Origin: Candidatus Scybalousia scybalohippi | GTDB taxonomy: Bacteria; Bacteroidota; Bacteroidia; Bacteroidales; P3 | Direction of reading: 5' to 3' | Assembly: GCA_018065645.1 (NCBI GenBank) | Contig: JAGHSX010000008.1 | Location: forward strand, 1 to 47,279 | Length of the DNA: 47,279 bases | Notes under the pieces: generated by a model | What the model saw: the letters and a program-made list of their open reading frames with translations, nothing else | Told to the model about the DNA's origin: nothing | Database searches by the model: none | Made by a program: the position numbers and the translations under genes | In this document: piece by piece, positions 32,893 to 41,133 of the stretch | How the letters are laid out: the number at the start of each line of letters is the position of its first letter | Position numbering within the stretch: the stretch's first letter is position 1

Positions 32893-33389
32893 TTCTTAAA
32901 CACCCCCTTGATTACTTTGCCACTCTCCTTTTTGAGATACTGTACTGTCTGATACATGAACGGTCTTGATGGCATACCCTCTGTAAATCTCCACGATCCA
33001 TCATCCAAAGGATAATACCAACCTGTTTTTCCATCTTTTGTCGTGAATATTGTTCCGCCAACTCCATAAGCCCAGGTCATAAAGGCAATCCACTCTGGGG
33101 ATGGGTGTTGGCTATTTTTACCTTTGATGCCAGTTCCAAATTCGATAAAGATGCAATATCCGCCAGCTACAATTGTTGCCGTGTGGTTTGATTCGTCCAT
33201 TAAGCCTACAATCGAGTCTCTTGCTTCGCCTGTGTCTACAGGACATAAGGTTTTTGCCTTTTCGATACCCATATCTTTAAGCTGCTGAACTATCTCATTG
33301 CACTTATCTTCTAAACTATCCCTATAATCTTCTAGCTGACTTATGATACTTCCTATTCCCTCATAGGAGAGGTCTCCCTTAATTTTCAT
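32889..33389 (-). CDS. HK97 gp10-like neck/tail component
   Basis: 166 aa from the ATG at 33389. Features: LKDMGIEKAKTLCPVDTGEARDSI (the family motif 'aP.dTG.lr.SI'), then TATIVAGGYCIFIEFGTG (the 'y..fvEfGT' motif). This family joins the head completion complex to the tail. Gene order (connector, stopper, gp10, terminator, tube) is standard. Confidence 0.87.
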   Translation of the reverse strand: MKIKGDLSYEGIGSIISQLEDYRDSLEDKCNEIVQQLKDMGIEKAKTLCPVDTGEARDSIVGLMDESNHTATIVAGGYCIFIEFGTGIKGKNSQHPSPEWIAFMTWAYGVGGTIFTTKDGKTGWYYPLDDGSWRFTEGMPSRPFMYQTVQYLKKESGKVIKGVFKK

Positions 33390-33777
33390 CAAAGGATGCC
33401 TTTATCTTCTTTATAGCCCACACATTCTGTTGCAAATCATTCTTAGGGGCTACGCAGTAATAATCAGGTTCGGTATCGGTATATCCGTCCTCGTTAATCT
33501 CAGGAACTACATCTATGAACAACTTTGTAAGTTCGTTGATAGGTAGCTTTTTCACTGTGGAAATGGACTTGTCATAATCCGTGTTGTTACCAATAGGACT
33601 ATTCTCTGACATTCCTGTATTTGGACTTATACGAGCCATTGCCATAACAGGCTTGCCATACACTTTAGTAGGCTCTCCTGTGAGGTTTCCGTCCTCGTCT
33701 ACACCCTCTTGCTCTCCCAAGTATTCCTGATACCAAAAAGGAACTTGATTTATCCGTAGGTCTTTAAGTCTTGGCAT
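33379..33777 (-). CDS. Head closure (stopper) protein
   Basis: 132 aa. MPRLKDLRINQVPFWYQEYL, then KPVMAMARISPNTGMSENSP and TEPDYYCVAPKNDLQQNVWAIK. Small beta-barrel head-tail joining proteins of this layout follow the gp6-like connector. It overlaps the next gene by 11 nt. Identification is mostly by place and the barrel-like pattern. Confidence 0.6.
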   Translation of the reverse strand: MPRLKDLRINQVPFWYQEYLGEQEGVDEDGNLTGEPTKVYGKPVMAMARISPNTGMSENSPIGNNTDYDKSISTVKKLPINELTKLFIDVVPEINEDGYTDTEPDYYCVAPKNDLQQNVWAIKKIKASFDEN

Positions 33778-33789
33778 ACTGAATCTCCC

Positions 33790-34119
33790 TTATAGCACAT
33801 AGGCTTTCTTTGGTAATACCGCCAAAGCCTTTAAGACCGATTCCCTACCTGTTTCTCCCCAAGACCTGCTTACTCCAAGTTCTGAGTGAGATATCTGTCC
33901 GTCTCTAGCATCATCTGAGTTCATAGCCCTTACAATGTCGTAAATCTCAAACTCATACTTGCTAAGAAACTTCTCTTTTTGTTCCTCTGTCGGGATATCG
34001 TCAGCTTTCCAAAAATAATGGTTTATTGCCTCATTCTGAGCTTTCAAAAGTAGGACAGCTAATTGTGCGTCTGTTAGTGTTGGGTCATTCACGATTACCC
34101 TCAATGCTTCAACGTCCAT
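33790..34119 (-). CDS. Head-tail connector (gp6-like)
   Basis: 109 aa. The N-terminus MDVEALRVIVNDPTLTDAQL and LLKAQNEAINHYFW is helical, as in phage_connect/gp6-like adaptor proteins. The C-terminus has SHSELGVSRSWGETGRES, the family's loop. It binds beneath the portal, extending the channel. Position directly after capsid and small linker genes supports it. Confidence 0.75.
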   Translation of the reverse strand: MDVEALRVIVNDPTLTDAQLAVLLLKAQNEAINHYFWKADDIPTEEQKEKFLSKYEFEIYDIVRAMNSDDARDGQISHSELGVSRSWGETGRESVLKALAVLPKKAYVL

Positions 34120-34134
34120 CTGCCCTCTCTCCTT

Positions 34135-34548
34135 TTAATTCTGCTTTTCAAGGAACTCTGCAATTGCGTTCTCTTTGCTTGTAGAACTAATCTTAAAGCC
34201 GAGTGTCTTTGCAAGTTCTCTGATTTCTGCAAGTTTCATTTCTTCAAGTTCTGCTTTTCCATAAACAGTAGTTTCTACAGTCTCAACAACCTCGGCTGTT
34301 TCCTCTGTAGGTGTTTCAACTGTTTCTTCTACGACCTCAACGACTTCTGGAGCCTCAAACTCCTGCTTAGAGCCGTTGCCGACTTTTCTAATAAGAGGGG
34401 TGTGTCTCCTATTTTTCACAGTAGACAATTCCTCGATTCTCTTAGCAGAAACTTCCTTACCGTGTCGAGGAAATGGATCCCCGACACTATAAGGATGGTC
34501 GTTGTCAAGCATATCTCTGAAGAATTTGATTACTTCATAGTCTGCCAT
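34135..34548 (-). CDS. Capsid-region protein with C-terminal SAP/Rho-N-like domain
   Basis: 137 aa. N-terminal part has HPYSVGDPFPRHGKEVSAKR, a short beta region seen in proteins next to capsid genes. A Glu/Val/Thr-rich linker (about 75-105) leads to LEEMKLAEIRELAKTLGFKI, a two-helix SAP/LEM/Rho-N-type module that often binds nucleic acid. It could be a head decoration or packaged DNA contact protein. Function unproven. Confidence 0.6.
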   Translation of the reverse strand: MADYEVIKFFRDMLDNDHPYSVGDPFPRHGKEVSAKRIEELSTVKNRRHTPLIRKVGNGSKQEFEAPEVVEVVEETVETPTEETAEVVETVETTVYGKAELEEMKLAEIRELAKTLGFKISSTSKENAIAEFLEKQN

Positions 34549-34564
34549 CGGTCAACCTCCACTC

Positions 34565-35533
34565 TTATGCTCTTGAAGCGATAATCTTGCTAGGCATATC
34601 TGTAGAGATATTTATGAACTTAGCAGACATCCACTCAGGACCGTGATCGAGACCAATCTGACCGAAGATCTGATATGTCTCGCCAGCACCTGTCTTAGCA
34701 AGCTGCTCAAGGAAGAAGTTACCCTTACCTGGTACCATCTGATGAACAGGAGCCATGATAGATGGATCGAACAATGTAGCTGTTCCCTCTGGAAGTGAGT
34801 CGAGCATTGCTACGGCTACAACACCAAGAGGTGTAACTACTGTCATAAGGTTAATTCCGTTTACCTCTCTGCCAAGTGGAACGATTGTAAGACCGTTCTC
34901 CTGTGCATCAAGGTTAAGCTGCAAGAGTGTAGTAGCGTCAACACCAAGAACGATGTTGTCTGTTCTACCACCCTGATCGTGAATACACTTCAAACCTTCT
35001 GCAACGAGCCAATATGAAAGTGGCTTATTCTGTAGGTCGAGTACGTTTGTTGTAATGGCTGTTAAGAGTCCTCTAGTCTTGTTGACCTCGGAATCTGTAG
35101 TAGCCTTGTTGTACTCTCCATTGAGGAATGTGTACTCAATGTCCTGTGCGATCTTAGCCATTCTACGCTCTACCTGGAAAGCAAGTTCATCCATTGGATT
35201 AGCCTGCTGACCTGCAACATTAAGACCCTGGAGAGTACCCATGTTGCTCTGCTTGCCATAGCTGATTGAAACAGACTTCTGGAAGATCTGAGTCACATTA
35301 GTAAGCTGACTTCTTGTAACGATTTCTGGTGTTGGTGCAGTAAGGGAAGCATTCTCAGAAATGTTAGGCTGTTCGCCTGTTTCTGTGTTGTACTCCTGAC
35401 CGCAAGTGAACTCTACATGATTGGTTACGAGAGGTCTTGCACCAATCATGGTAGAAAAAGGTGTTGCCTGCTGACCCTTGGCGAAAAGTAATCCGCTGAA
35501 ATTAGGGGTAGCAAATGATGTTGCTGTTGCCAT
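34565..35533 (-). CDS. Major capsid protein, SU10-like (DUF5309)
   Basis: 322 aa. N-terminal MATATSFATPNFSGLLFAKG, then a mid region with VTRSQLTNVTQIFQKSVSIS and QVERRMAKIAQDIEYTFLNG, the spine-helix section; NIVLGVDATTLLQLN, VPLGREVNGINLMTVVTPLG and YQIFGQIGLDHGPEW follow. This matches the DUF5309/SU10 branch of HK97-fold capsids. No clear N-terminal delta domain is fused; a separate scaffold gene lies upstream. AGGAGG precedes the ATG. Confidence 0.87.
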   Translation of the reverse strand: MATATSFATPNFSGLLFAKGQQATPFSTMIGARPLVTNHVEFTCGQEYNTETGEQPNISENASLTAPTPEIVTRSQLTNVTQIFQKSVSISYGKQSNMGTLQGLNVAGQQANPMDELAFQVERRMAKIAQDIEYTFLNGEYNKATTDSEVNKTRGLLTAITTNVLDLQNKPLSYWLVAEGLKCIHDQGGRTDNIVLGVDATTLLQLNLDAQENGLTIVPLGREVNGINLMTVVTPLGVVAVAMLDSLPEGTATLFDPSIMAPVHQMVPGKGNFFLEQLAKTGAGETYQIFGQIGLDHGPEWMSAKFINISTDMPSKIIASRA

Positions 35534-35555
35534 AATTTTTTACCTCCTTATGGTT

Positions 35556-36248
35556 TTACTGTCCTTGGCTATTTGCCTGAGACTGTGTTAATATTGCCAA
35601 CGCTGCGGAGTGCATATCTCCTGCGTTGATTGCCTCATTTATCTGCTTTGAGTAGTCAACTGTGCCCTGATTTCCTGACTGTGGAGCAGGAATCTCTTTA
35701 AGAAGTTTTTCTCTAAGCTCAGATTCCATCTGCTTTCTCTGAGTAGCCATCATCTTCTTGATGTTCGCATCAACAGTATCTTTGTCTCCGTCATAATCTG
35801 CGGCTGCTGTTGCGGCTGCTGTCTCTGCATCAAATCCCATATCCATGAAACGTGCAGTAGACTTGATAATGGTTAATTCCTTTTCCAATCCCTCGACATA
35901 AGCCTTATGCTTTGCCTCTTCCTCGGCTTTAACCTCTGCTGCCTCTTCCTCGGCTGTCATTTTTGCTCTTAACTGCTTACGAAGAGTTCCCTCTGACTGA
36001 CATAACTTATCGTTAGTAGACTTTAGGCGAGCATTATCAGCTTTTAATGCTGTTATCTCTGCCATTAGAGACTCCAAGGTAACTTCACTTCCACCATTAC
36101 CGCCCTCTGCTGGTGTACCACCCTCTGTAGGGTTATCTCCACCCTCTGCACCACCTGCTGGTTCAGGATCTTCTGCGAAGAACTGTAAATTAAGTGGGAG
36201 TAATCCGTTCTTTTTCTCTGTCTGAGAATTGTCATTCATCTTTGCCAT
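35556..36248 (-). CDS. Capsid scaffolding protein
   Basis: 230 aa. LLPLNLQFFAE near the N-terminus is a motif recurring at starts of Gram-positive phage head proteins. Then an acidic Gly/Pro-rich stretch (about 25-50), a long coiled coil (about 55-135), and a C-terminal helical end (NQGTVDYSKQINEAINAGD) likely to contact the capsid. Place just before the major capsid gene is typical. It should be lost or degraded during maturation. Confidence 0.8.
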   Translation of the reverse strand: MAKMNDNSQTEKKNGLLPLNLQFFAEDPEPAGGAEGGDNPTEGGTPAEGGNGGSEVTLESLMAEITALKADNARLKSTNDKLCQSEGTLRKQLRAKMTAEEEAAEVKAEEEAKHKAYVEGLEKELTIIKSTARFMDMGFDAETAAATAAADYDGDKDTVDANIKKMMATQRKQMESELREKLLKEIPAPQSGNQGTVDYSKQINEAINAGDMHSAALAILTQSQANSQGQ

Positions 36249-36390
36249 AATTGACCTACCTTTCTGCGTTTTTTTACTTGCGTCTCTGCAAGGGTGTAAT
36301 TCTTTGTGCGTTTAATCTTCTCTGATGTACTAAAATGCGTTTTTACACTTTCTCTAGTGGGGTTTATGGCTTTTCCTTGCCAAACATAAA

Positions 36391-36422
36391 AGCCGACTAA
36401 GAGAATAGGTTCTTAATCGGCT
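36391..36422 (-). terminator. Terminator between MuF-like and scaffold genes (element copy 2)
   Basis: 12-bp stem with one G-U pair (AGCCGATTAAGA with TCTTAGTCGGCT on the minus strand) and a short T-run. Left flank GAGCC-TATGAGCCGA as in the other two copies. The remaining gap 36249-36390 shows no convincing gene. Confidence 0.65.
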
Positions 36423-36444
36423 CATAGGCTCTAAAAATATGTTG

Positions 36445-37104
36445 TTATAATTCCACGCAACGACAATTTATAAGGTTCTTTGCCGTTGCCCCTAGACTAT
36501 CATCGCCAGGGAACATCATCATTTCTCCATCAATAATGAATGGTTCATCAATCGGAACTGTCAGCCCATCGGCTAAGTAATGATGTGGTCGTGTAAGTTC
36601 ATCTAATGTAGCATCCCAGGTGTGTGTAACTTGGGTCTTTTTTAATTCTAAGTGGTGCTTATAGTTCTCAATAACATTGGCTTCGTTCATCGCTATTCTC
36701 TGCGCTCTTTCGAGTGAGAAAACATCTTTTATCTTCGGTGGAACATCGCTTTTCTTCATCGGAACACCAAATAGCACCGATTCTGTGAATGATGGATTGC
36801 TTTCAAGACCCTCTACGGCTCTTTCTGTCGTATTCTGGATTTCATCTGCAAATCTTTCCGCTCTGCCTTTCATCCAAGGGTCGTTTTTATCGTCTGCATA
36901 GGTCATATACAGGTCGATAAGCTCTTCCCTATACATCAAAGATGTGACCGAGAGTAAAAACACACCCTCAATCAAATCTGTAAGCTGGCGAAGTAAGAAG
37001 TTACCCATCTTCTCGTAGATATCATGCCCTGTCTTTTTCCTCTTCTCCTTATCGGATTTCAAGAGGTTCATTTCATCAATCCAACTATCAATCGTATATC
37101 CCAT
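36445..37104 (-). CDS. MuF-like minor head protein
   Basis: 219 aa from the ATG at 37104 with GGAGG upstream. Helical N-terminus (MGYTIDSWIDEMNLLKSDKE), then LERAQRIAMNEANVIENYKH and THTWDATLDELTRPHHYLADG, ending FPGDDSLGATAKNLINCRCV. The R-x-HH-LADG and N-C-R-C elements are the phage Mu F/SPP1 gp7 signature. It binds the portal and is carried in the head. It directly follows the portal gene with a 4-nt gap. Confidence 0.85.
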   Translation of the reverse strand: MGYTIDSWIDEMNLLKSDKEKRKKTGHDIYEKMGNFLLRQLTDLIEGVFLLSVTSLMYREELIDLYMTYADDKNDPWMKGRAERFADEIQNTTERAVEGLESNPSFTESVLFGVPMKKSDVPPKIKDVFSLERAQRIAMNEANVIENYKHHLELKKTQVTHTWDATLDELTRPHHYLADGLTVPIDEPFIIDGEMMMFPGDDSLGATAKNLINCRCVEL

Positions 37105-37108
37105 AAGA

Positions 37109-38695
37109 CTAATCCTCCACAACGCCAGCTACTTTAGATGGTTGCAAGGATTCTTCTGTCTTATCTTTAGGCTGATTGTTTACTCCACCATTGCCGTTTT
37201 CATCGGTATTGGCATTTGCATTAGCCATAGGATTCTGTGTATCGTTCTTTGGTGTTTCTGTCTTTGCAGCCAACTTCTTCTGAATGGCATTGATAATCTT
37301 TTCAGAATCAACCCATGCCTGTTGAGAATCAGTAAACAATCCAACTGTATTGAAAGCTGTAAGACCATCGACACCTGCATTAAGAAGTGAAACAAGCGCA
37401 TTAGTCTTGGAAACAAGGTCATAAGTCTTTGTTCTACAGAATCTAATCTCGATATCAGAGATTTCAATATCTTCAAGACCTCCAAAATCTCTTTTATCGT
37501 TCTGCATAATCGCAGTTTCAATCTCCAAAATCTGCATTTCGGGTTCAGTAAATAGCTGTTCTACTGTCTTTGCATAGATTTCAAGGCATTGCCATCCGTT
37601 AGATAACTGCATAGCACCTGTAGTAGAACCACCGCTTGCCTCTTGCCAAGATGGTGTAGATGTCTGCTGTTGTAACTGTTCCTGTAAGTAATTTACAAGT
37701 GTCTGAACTTCTGTCTGATTAAGAGTTTGTGTGAGATAAGAAATCTTAGCGTCTCTTCCATCACTACTCTGTGTCATAATTACGCCATCGCCATCGACAA
37801 GGTTCTTTTTCTGCTCACCATCAATCTGACAGTTGTGTAACCACAAAAGAGATTGAACGTGCTGTAATATGTCGTTAATACGATCTGAGTTTACGAGGTT
37901 GATTGCGTCCATAATAGGAATTACTTTCTCGAAGATTCCCATTCTGTCATTAAGCGCAAACTCAACAATAGGTATCATTTCAAGAACATTCGGTACAATC
38001 TTCTCATTAAGTCTGTACTCGTCTGGTTCTGTACCTCTTTCAATTGTGAATATATAGTCAGCCGAATATGCGGTAAGGCTTATTGTTCCATCATCGTGAA
38101 TGAAGTATGTAACAGCCACCATCGGCTCTCTGTATGCGTCATTGGAATAAATCACAAATGTTGTGAGTGGATTAAGAACCATAATCTCAAATGGAGAAAA
38201 TGCCTTTTTCTTACGATTAGGCAATACCATCTGATATCCAAGGCCGCAGATAAACATATTTCTCGCAAGCTGAATGTCCTTGGAACTCTTCTTCTGCTCC
38301 TGGTTCATCTTGTTAAGGACAGCTATCTTCATATCGTCTTTCTGTCCGTCTGTATCTTTATCCTTAATCTTGTCTGTCTCTTTATCGAGTTCTACCTTTG
38401 CTCTCTGAACAAATGTAATAGGGTTAGAAAAGCAATAGCCTACATGAGTATCAACTATCTTTGCAGCATTGTTCTCAACTACAGTAACGTTGATTTCTGG
38501 TCTGATTGCTTTTTCTCTGTTAAGGATAGGTTGAATGCCTTTCTCATACTCGAAGAGGAACATTTCGTCCTGAACATTCTTCTGATGTTCCATAAAGCCT
38601 TTAGACACAATGCTTACGATATTCTTTTTTGTAACAGTTTTCTCGTCTGTCATTATCATCAAACGACCTACTGTTGGTTTTACGCTTGCGTACAT
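37109..38695 (-). CDS. Portal protein (SPP1 gp6 type)
   Basis: 528 aa, right for the family. IVDTHVGYCFSNPITF, NRKKKAFSPFEIMVLNPLTT, RMGIFEKVIPIMDAINLVNS and a C-terminal crown with QQQTSTPSWQEASGGSTTGA are typical of SPP1-like portals. The tail end is disordered and Asn-rich. It forms the 12-mer DNA gate and docks the terminase. AAAGGAGAGG precedes the ATG at 38695. Confidence 0.9.
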   Translation of the reverse strand: MYASVKPTVGRLMIMTDEKTVTKKNIVSIVSKGFMEHQKNVQDEMFLFEYEKGIQPILNREKAIRPEINVTVVENNAAKIVDTHVGYCFSNPITFVQRAKVELDKETDKIKDKDTDGQKDDMKIAVLNKMNQEQKKSSKDIQLARNMFICGLGYQMVLPNRKKKAFSPFEIMVLNPLTTFVIYSNDAYREPMVAVTYFIHDDGTISLTAYSADYIFTIERGTEPDEYRLNEKIVPNVLEMIPIVEFALNDRMGIFEKVIPIMDAINLVNSDRINDILQHVQSLLWLHNCQIDGEQKKNLVDGDGVIMTQSSDGRDAKISYLTQTLNQTEVQTLVNYLQEQLQQQTSTPSWQEASGGSTTGAMQLSNGWQCLEIYAKTVEQLFTEPEMQILEIETAIMQNDKRDFGGLEDIEISDIEIRFCRTKTYDLVSKTNALVSLLNAGVDGLTAFNTVGLFTDSQQAWVDSEKIINAIQKKLAAKTETPKNDTQNPMANANANTDENGNGGVNNQPKDKTEESLQPSKVAGVVED

Positions 38696-38729
38696 CGGCT
38701 CAACCTCTCCTTTCCCTCAAAAATAAAAA

Positions 38730-38762
38730 AGCCAATCGAGTTTATTTATCACTCAATCGGCT
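38730..38762 (-). terminator. Terminator ahead of the portal gene (element copy 3)
   Basis: 12-bp stem with two G-U pairs (AGCCGATTGAGT with ACTCGATTGGCT on the minus strand), then TTTTTTATTTTTG. It overlaps the end of the small Cys-rich gene and shares the GAGCC-TGTGAGCCGA flank. Confidence 0.75.
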
Positions 38763-38921
38763 CACAGGCTCTTTATCTAAGTCAAGTTGTATTTCCTCTC
38801 TACACCCTCGGCACAATATAAATACTATTCCTTTGGTTTCAGGAGTTTTCTTGAAAAGTAGCTTGTTTCTATTCGCTTTTTCTTTGCATACAGGACAATA
38901 CACATTCTGAATTGTTGTCAC
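38742..38921 (-). CDS. Small zinc-ribbon protein (Com-like)
   Basis: 59 aa from the GTG at 38921 (AAAGGTGG upstream). A longer reading start at 38978 would lie inside the tRNA-Thr gene and is unlikely. It reads NVYCPVCKEKANRNKLLFKK ... FILCRGCREEI: two C-x2-C knuckles about 28 residues apart, like Mu Com and other small phage zinc ribbons next to portal genes. Could bind RNA or DNA and regulate translation; not shown. Confidence 0.65.
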   Translation of the reverse strand: MTTIQNVYCPVCKEKANRNKLLFKKTPETKGIVFILCRGCREEIQLDLDKEPVSRLSDK

Positions 38922-38951
38922 GAAACCCACCACCTTTCCGTCTATGTTGAA

Positions 38952-39025
38952 AGCTGACAGAGAGAATTGAACTCCCAACCCTCTGATTACAAATCAGATG
39001 CTCTACCGAATTGAGCTATATCAGC
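38952..39025 (-). tRNA. tRNA-Thr (UGU)
   Basis: 74 nt. Acceptor GCTGATA/TGTCAGC with one G-U, D arm GCTC/GAGC, anticodon loop TTTGTAA, T arm GGGAGTTCAATTCTCTC. CCA not encoded; discriminator U. Confidence 0.9.
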
Positions 39026-39027
39026 AT

Positions 39028-39054
39028 AATAGGGCGGTTGTGCGCCACCCTATT
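39028..39054 (-). other. Hairpin abutting the 5' end of tRNA-Thr
   Basis: AATAGGG (39028-39034) and CCCTATT (39048-39054) with a GC-rich inner loop, ending 2 nt before the tRNA. It may be part of the tRNA precursor leader. Confidence 0.4.
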
Positions 39055-39128
39055 GTAAGAGAAGGATAATATTCCACCAACGCTTATACCTAGACACAAT
39101 CCATTTTATACTAGATATAGCAATAAAT

Positions 39129-39158
39129 AAAAGGGAAAGCACTATATCTCTCCCTTTT
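39129..39158 (-). terminator. Terminator after the SSB operon
   Basis: AAAAGGGA (39129-39136) and TCCCTTTT (39151-39158); leftward RNA ends in TTTTATTTATTG. It closes the leftward operon that ends with ssb. Confidence 0.75.
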
Positions 39159-39188
39159 ATCTCTCAGACCGATATTTTGTTGTTTAGG

Positions 39189-39605
39189 TTAAGCGAATGG
39201 TAATTCTTCGTCCATTCCCTCTGGTATATTCATAAACCCATCATCCGTTGTAGGAACTGGTGTATCTCCACCTGAGTTGTTCTGTGAAGCATTCTTGCTC
39301 TCAGCAAATTCTACGCTATCAGTAACGATCTCATTGCCGTAAATCTTCTGTCCGTCTTTCTCATAGTTATCGTTGTGGAGTTCTCCCTTGATAACTACCT
39401 TTGTACCCTTATGCAGATACTTCTCAACGAACTCTCCCTGTTTTCCAAAGGACACTACATTAAAGAAATCTGCCTCTGGTTCTCCGTCTCGGTGGAATCT
39501 TCTATCTACGGCAATATTGTATCTTGCTACCGCAGTATTATTCGCACCACCATACCTTACTTCTGGATCGCGTGTTAAACGGCCCATCATTACTACTAAA
39601 TTCAT
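39189..39605 (-). CDS. ssb: Single-stranded DNA-binding protein
   Basis: 138 aa. OB fold with MNLVVMMGRLTRDPEVRYGG, VARYNIAVDRRF, ADFFNVVSFGKQGEFVEKYL and KGTKVVIKGELHNDNYEKDG. Disordered Asn/Gly linker, then the acidic tip DEELPFA that recruits partner proteins. It protects ssDNA in phage replication and works with RecT. It overlaps the next upstream gene by 4 nt. Confidence 0.95.
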   Translation of the reverse strand: MNLVVMMGRLTRDPEVRYGGANNTAVARYNIAVDRRFHRDGEPEADFFNVVSFGKQGEFVEKYLHKGTKVVIKGELHNDNYEKDGQKIYGNEIVTDSVEFAESKNASQNNSGGDTPVPTTDDGFMNIPEGMDEELPFA

Positions 39606-39874
39606 CTTTCTCCCTCGCTTTCTTTTATTTCTTTAAGTGGACACCAACCTGGCTTTTCAATGTCAGCATCGTAATCCGCTCTTAGAACCTTACTTCTGTT
39701 CTCAGAATCAACGCTTACGCATTGGCACCTATATCCGTGTGTATTAGGTTTATCCGTTTCTCCATCATACCTATTCACACATTCTCTGCCCCAATATGGC
39801 ATACTGTAAGCACATACGCCAAAAGGACACTTGTTGCAGACCCTTGGTATCTCATTAGGTACTATATAAGCCAT
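39602..39874 (-). CDS. Cys-rich small protein
   Basis: 90 aa with seven Cys: PRVCNKCPFGVCAYSMPYWG, REC, YRCQCVS and GWCPL. The spacing suggests zinc or Fe-S binding. Family name unknown to me. Part of an operon with another Cys-rich protein and a radical SAM enzyme. Confidence 0.6.
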   Translation of the reverse strand: MAYIVPNEIPRVCNKCPFGVCAYSMPYWGRECVNRYDGETDKPNTHGYRCQCVSVDSENRSKVLRADYDADIEKPGWCPLKEIKESEGER

Positions 39875-39889
39875 AATATCTTCTATCTC

Positions 39890-40093
39890 CTATATGTCTT
39901 TAAGTCTCCTGTATTCTTCTCGCATGACCCTCTGATAATCCTTTATGAAAGAACAGTTTTCACAAGTCGTACCACTTGGCATATCGCATTTCCACTTAGG
40001 GCAATCCGCTCCTGGGTCTCCTGCTCCTAAACATTCTTTGCTGTCACAATCTACGCAAAGGTTATTTCTATGGCACTCGGACAATTTAACCAT
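39890..40093 (-). CDS. Cys-rich small protein (multiple C-x2-C pairs)
   Basis: 67 aa, nine Cys: SECHRNNLCVDCDSKECLGA, ADCPKWKC and TTCENC. It overlaps the radical SAM gene by 8 nt, so the two are probably made together. Could be a metallo-substrate or a ferredoxin-like partner for that enzyme; no known domain is recognisable. Confidence 0.6.
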   Translation of the reverse strand: MVKLSECHRNNLCVDCDSKECLGAGDPGADCPKWKCDMPSGTTCENCSFIKDYQRVMREEYRRLKDI

Positions 40094-40742
40094 CTAATTC
40101 TGCTCCTATCTCCGAGAACTTCGTGTATATCCTATTCTCTGCATAGTAAATGTTATAGTCTTTCTGCTCGATGTAGTGCCACAACCCATCTTTATGACCC
40201 TTTACAAGAAATTCTTCGTTCCAATGTCTTACCTGATAGTCTTTATCTACCATCTGTCTGAAACTGAGTTCGTCTATCTGATCTGATGTGTGAACCTTGT
40301 TAGAGATAATGGCTATGTCTACCTCGGTAAGCTGTTCTGTAGCAACAAATACAACTCTTACAATCTCATTGCCGTGTCTCTTGATTTTATCCAAATCTCC
40401 AATGTCACGAAGATGATACACAACTCTCTTGCAGAGATTATACGGAAATTCCGAATTTATGTAGCTGGTGTGCATTTCAAGAGGTATTCCTAACTTCCTA
40501 CACACACCCATAATCATTCCGTGGTACATAGGAACTACAGGATTCTCAGAATATTCGTGTAATGGGTCTCCACCGCCTGATACGGAGACTATATTTGCTC
40601 CTGTGATATTTATTGCCTCTTCCAGCTTATCAAGACCCCACACCGTTGACTTAGGTACTTTAATACCATTCTCTCTTACGATGCAATAAGGACACTTGCC
40701 GTGACACCCAAAATTCGTGATTATGCTTAAATACTTATCCAT
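40086..40742 (-). CDS. Radical SAM enzyme
   Basis: 218 aa. IITNFGCHGKCPYCIVRENG holds the C-x3-C-x2-C [4Fe-4S] motif; VSVSGGGDPLHE is the SAM-binding GGE-like motif, here GGGDP. The fold is a short, partial TIM barrel as in activases and QueE-like enzymes, but no other queuosine-pathway gene is in the window. Substrate unknown. It overlaps both neighbours by 8 nt, fixing it in the early operon. Confidence 0.8.
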   Translation of the reverse strand: MDKYLSIITNFGCHGKCPYCIVRENGIKVPKSTVWGLDKLEEAINITGANIVSVSGGGDPLHEYSENPVVPMYHGMIMGVCRKLGIPLEMHTSYINSEFPYNLCKRVVYHLRDIGDLDKIKRHGNEIVRVVFVATEQLTEVDIAIISNKVHTSDQIDELSFRQMVDKDYQVRHWNEEFLVKGHKDGLWHYIEQKDYNIYYAENRIYTKFSEIGAELDG

Positions 40743-41133
40743 TATCTAACACTCCAAACTCCGTACATACATCGTACTTACCTACCTTGTCTCCGAACCT
40801 CTCACTATCCTTACATCTGCATCTTTCATAGCGATAGTCAGCACAGTTCTGACAACAATAATCATCTGCTCCGATAAGGAACATTCCTGTCTCTTTCTCG
40901 CAAAGCTCAATCATATCAGATGGCTTTCCATTGAATTGTTCCCATATCTTCTGTGATGCAACAAATAGTCTATTTATCCGTGTATGACCCCATCCTAGTT
41001 CTCGATGAAGTGCTATGGCTATTGCTGCATACACCTGTGGAACAATCGCATTTGAAGCTATCTGAACATTATTCGCCCTATTGCGCCTTGCAATGGTTTT
41101 CATCTGCTCAATTAGTCTGTTATTCTTTCCCAT
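40735..41133 (-). CDS. Hypothetical early protein with Cys-rich C-terminus
   Basis: 132 aa from the ATG at 41133 (GAGGG 6 nt upstream; an ATG two codons earlier lacks spacing). Helical N-terminus (RLIEQMKTIARRNRANNVQI; YAAIAIALHRELGWGHTRIN). C-terminus has DYCCQNCADYRYERCRCKDS. I have seen this helical plus CCQNC design in Clostridia phage replication operons but know no function. It overlaps the LexA-like gene by 14 nt. Confidence 0.6.
   Translation of the reverse strand: MGKNNRLIEQMKTIARRNRANNVQIASNAIVPQVYAAIAIALHRELGWGHTRINRLFVASQKIWEQFNGKPSDMIELCEKETGMFLIGADDYCCQNCADYRYERCRCKDSERFGDKVGKYDVCTEFGVLDNG

Noticed and set aside
36239..36410. Leftward open frame in the gap before the scaffold gene (contains YVWQGKAINPTRESV)
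   Set aside because: Reads plausibly but has no ATG/GTG/TTG start with a binding site and begins inside a terminator.
38096..38821. Long rightward open frame antisense to the portal gene
   Set aside because: The portal frame on the other strand is clearly protein-like with family motifs; the antisense frame is Cys/Leu-rich with no family pattern and no ribosome binding site.
40086..40742. Assignment of the radical SAM protein as QueE
   Set aside because: Size and Cys motif fit loosely, but no queC, queD or folE partner is present and the GGE-like motif differs.
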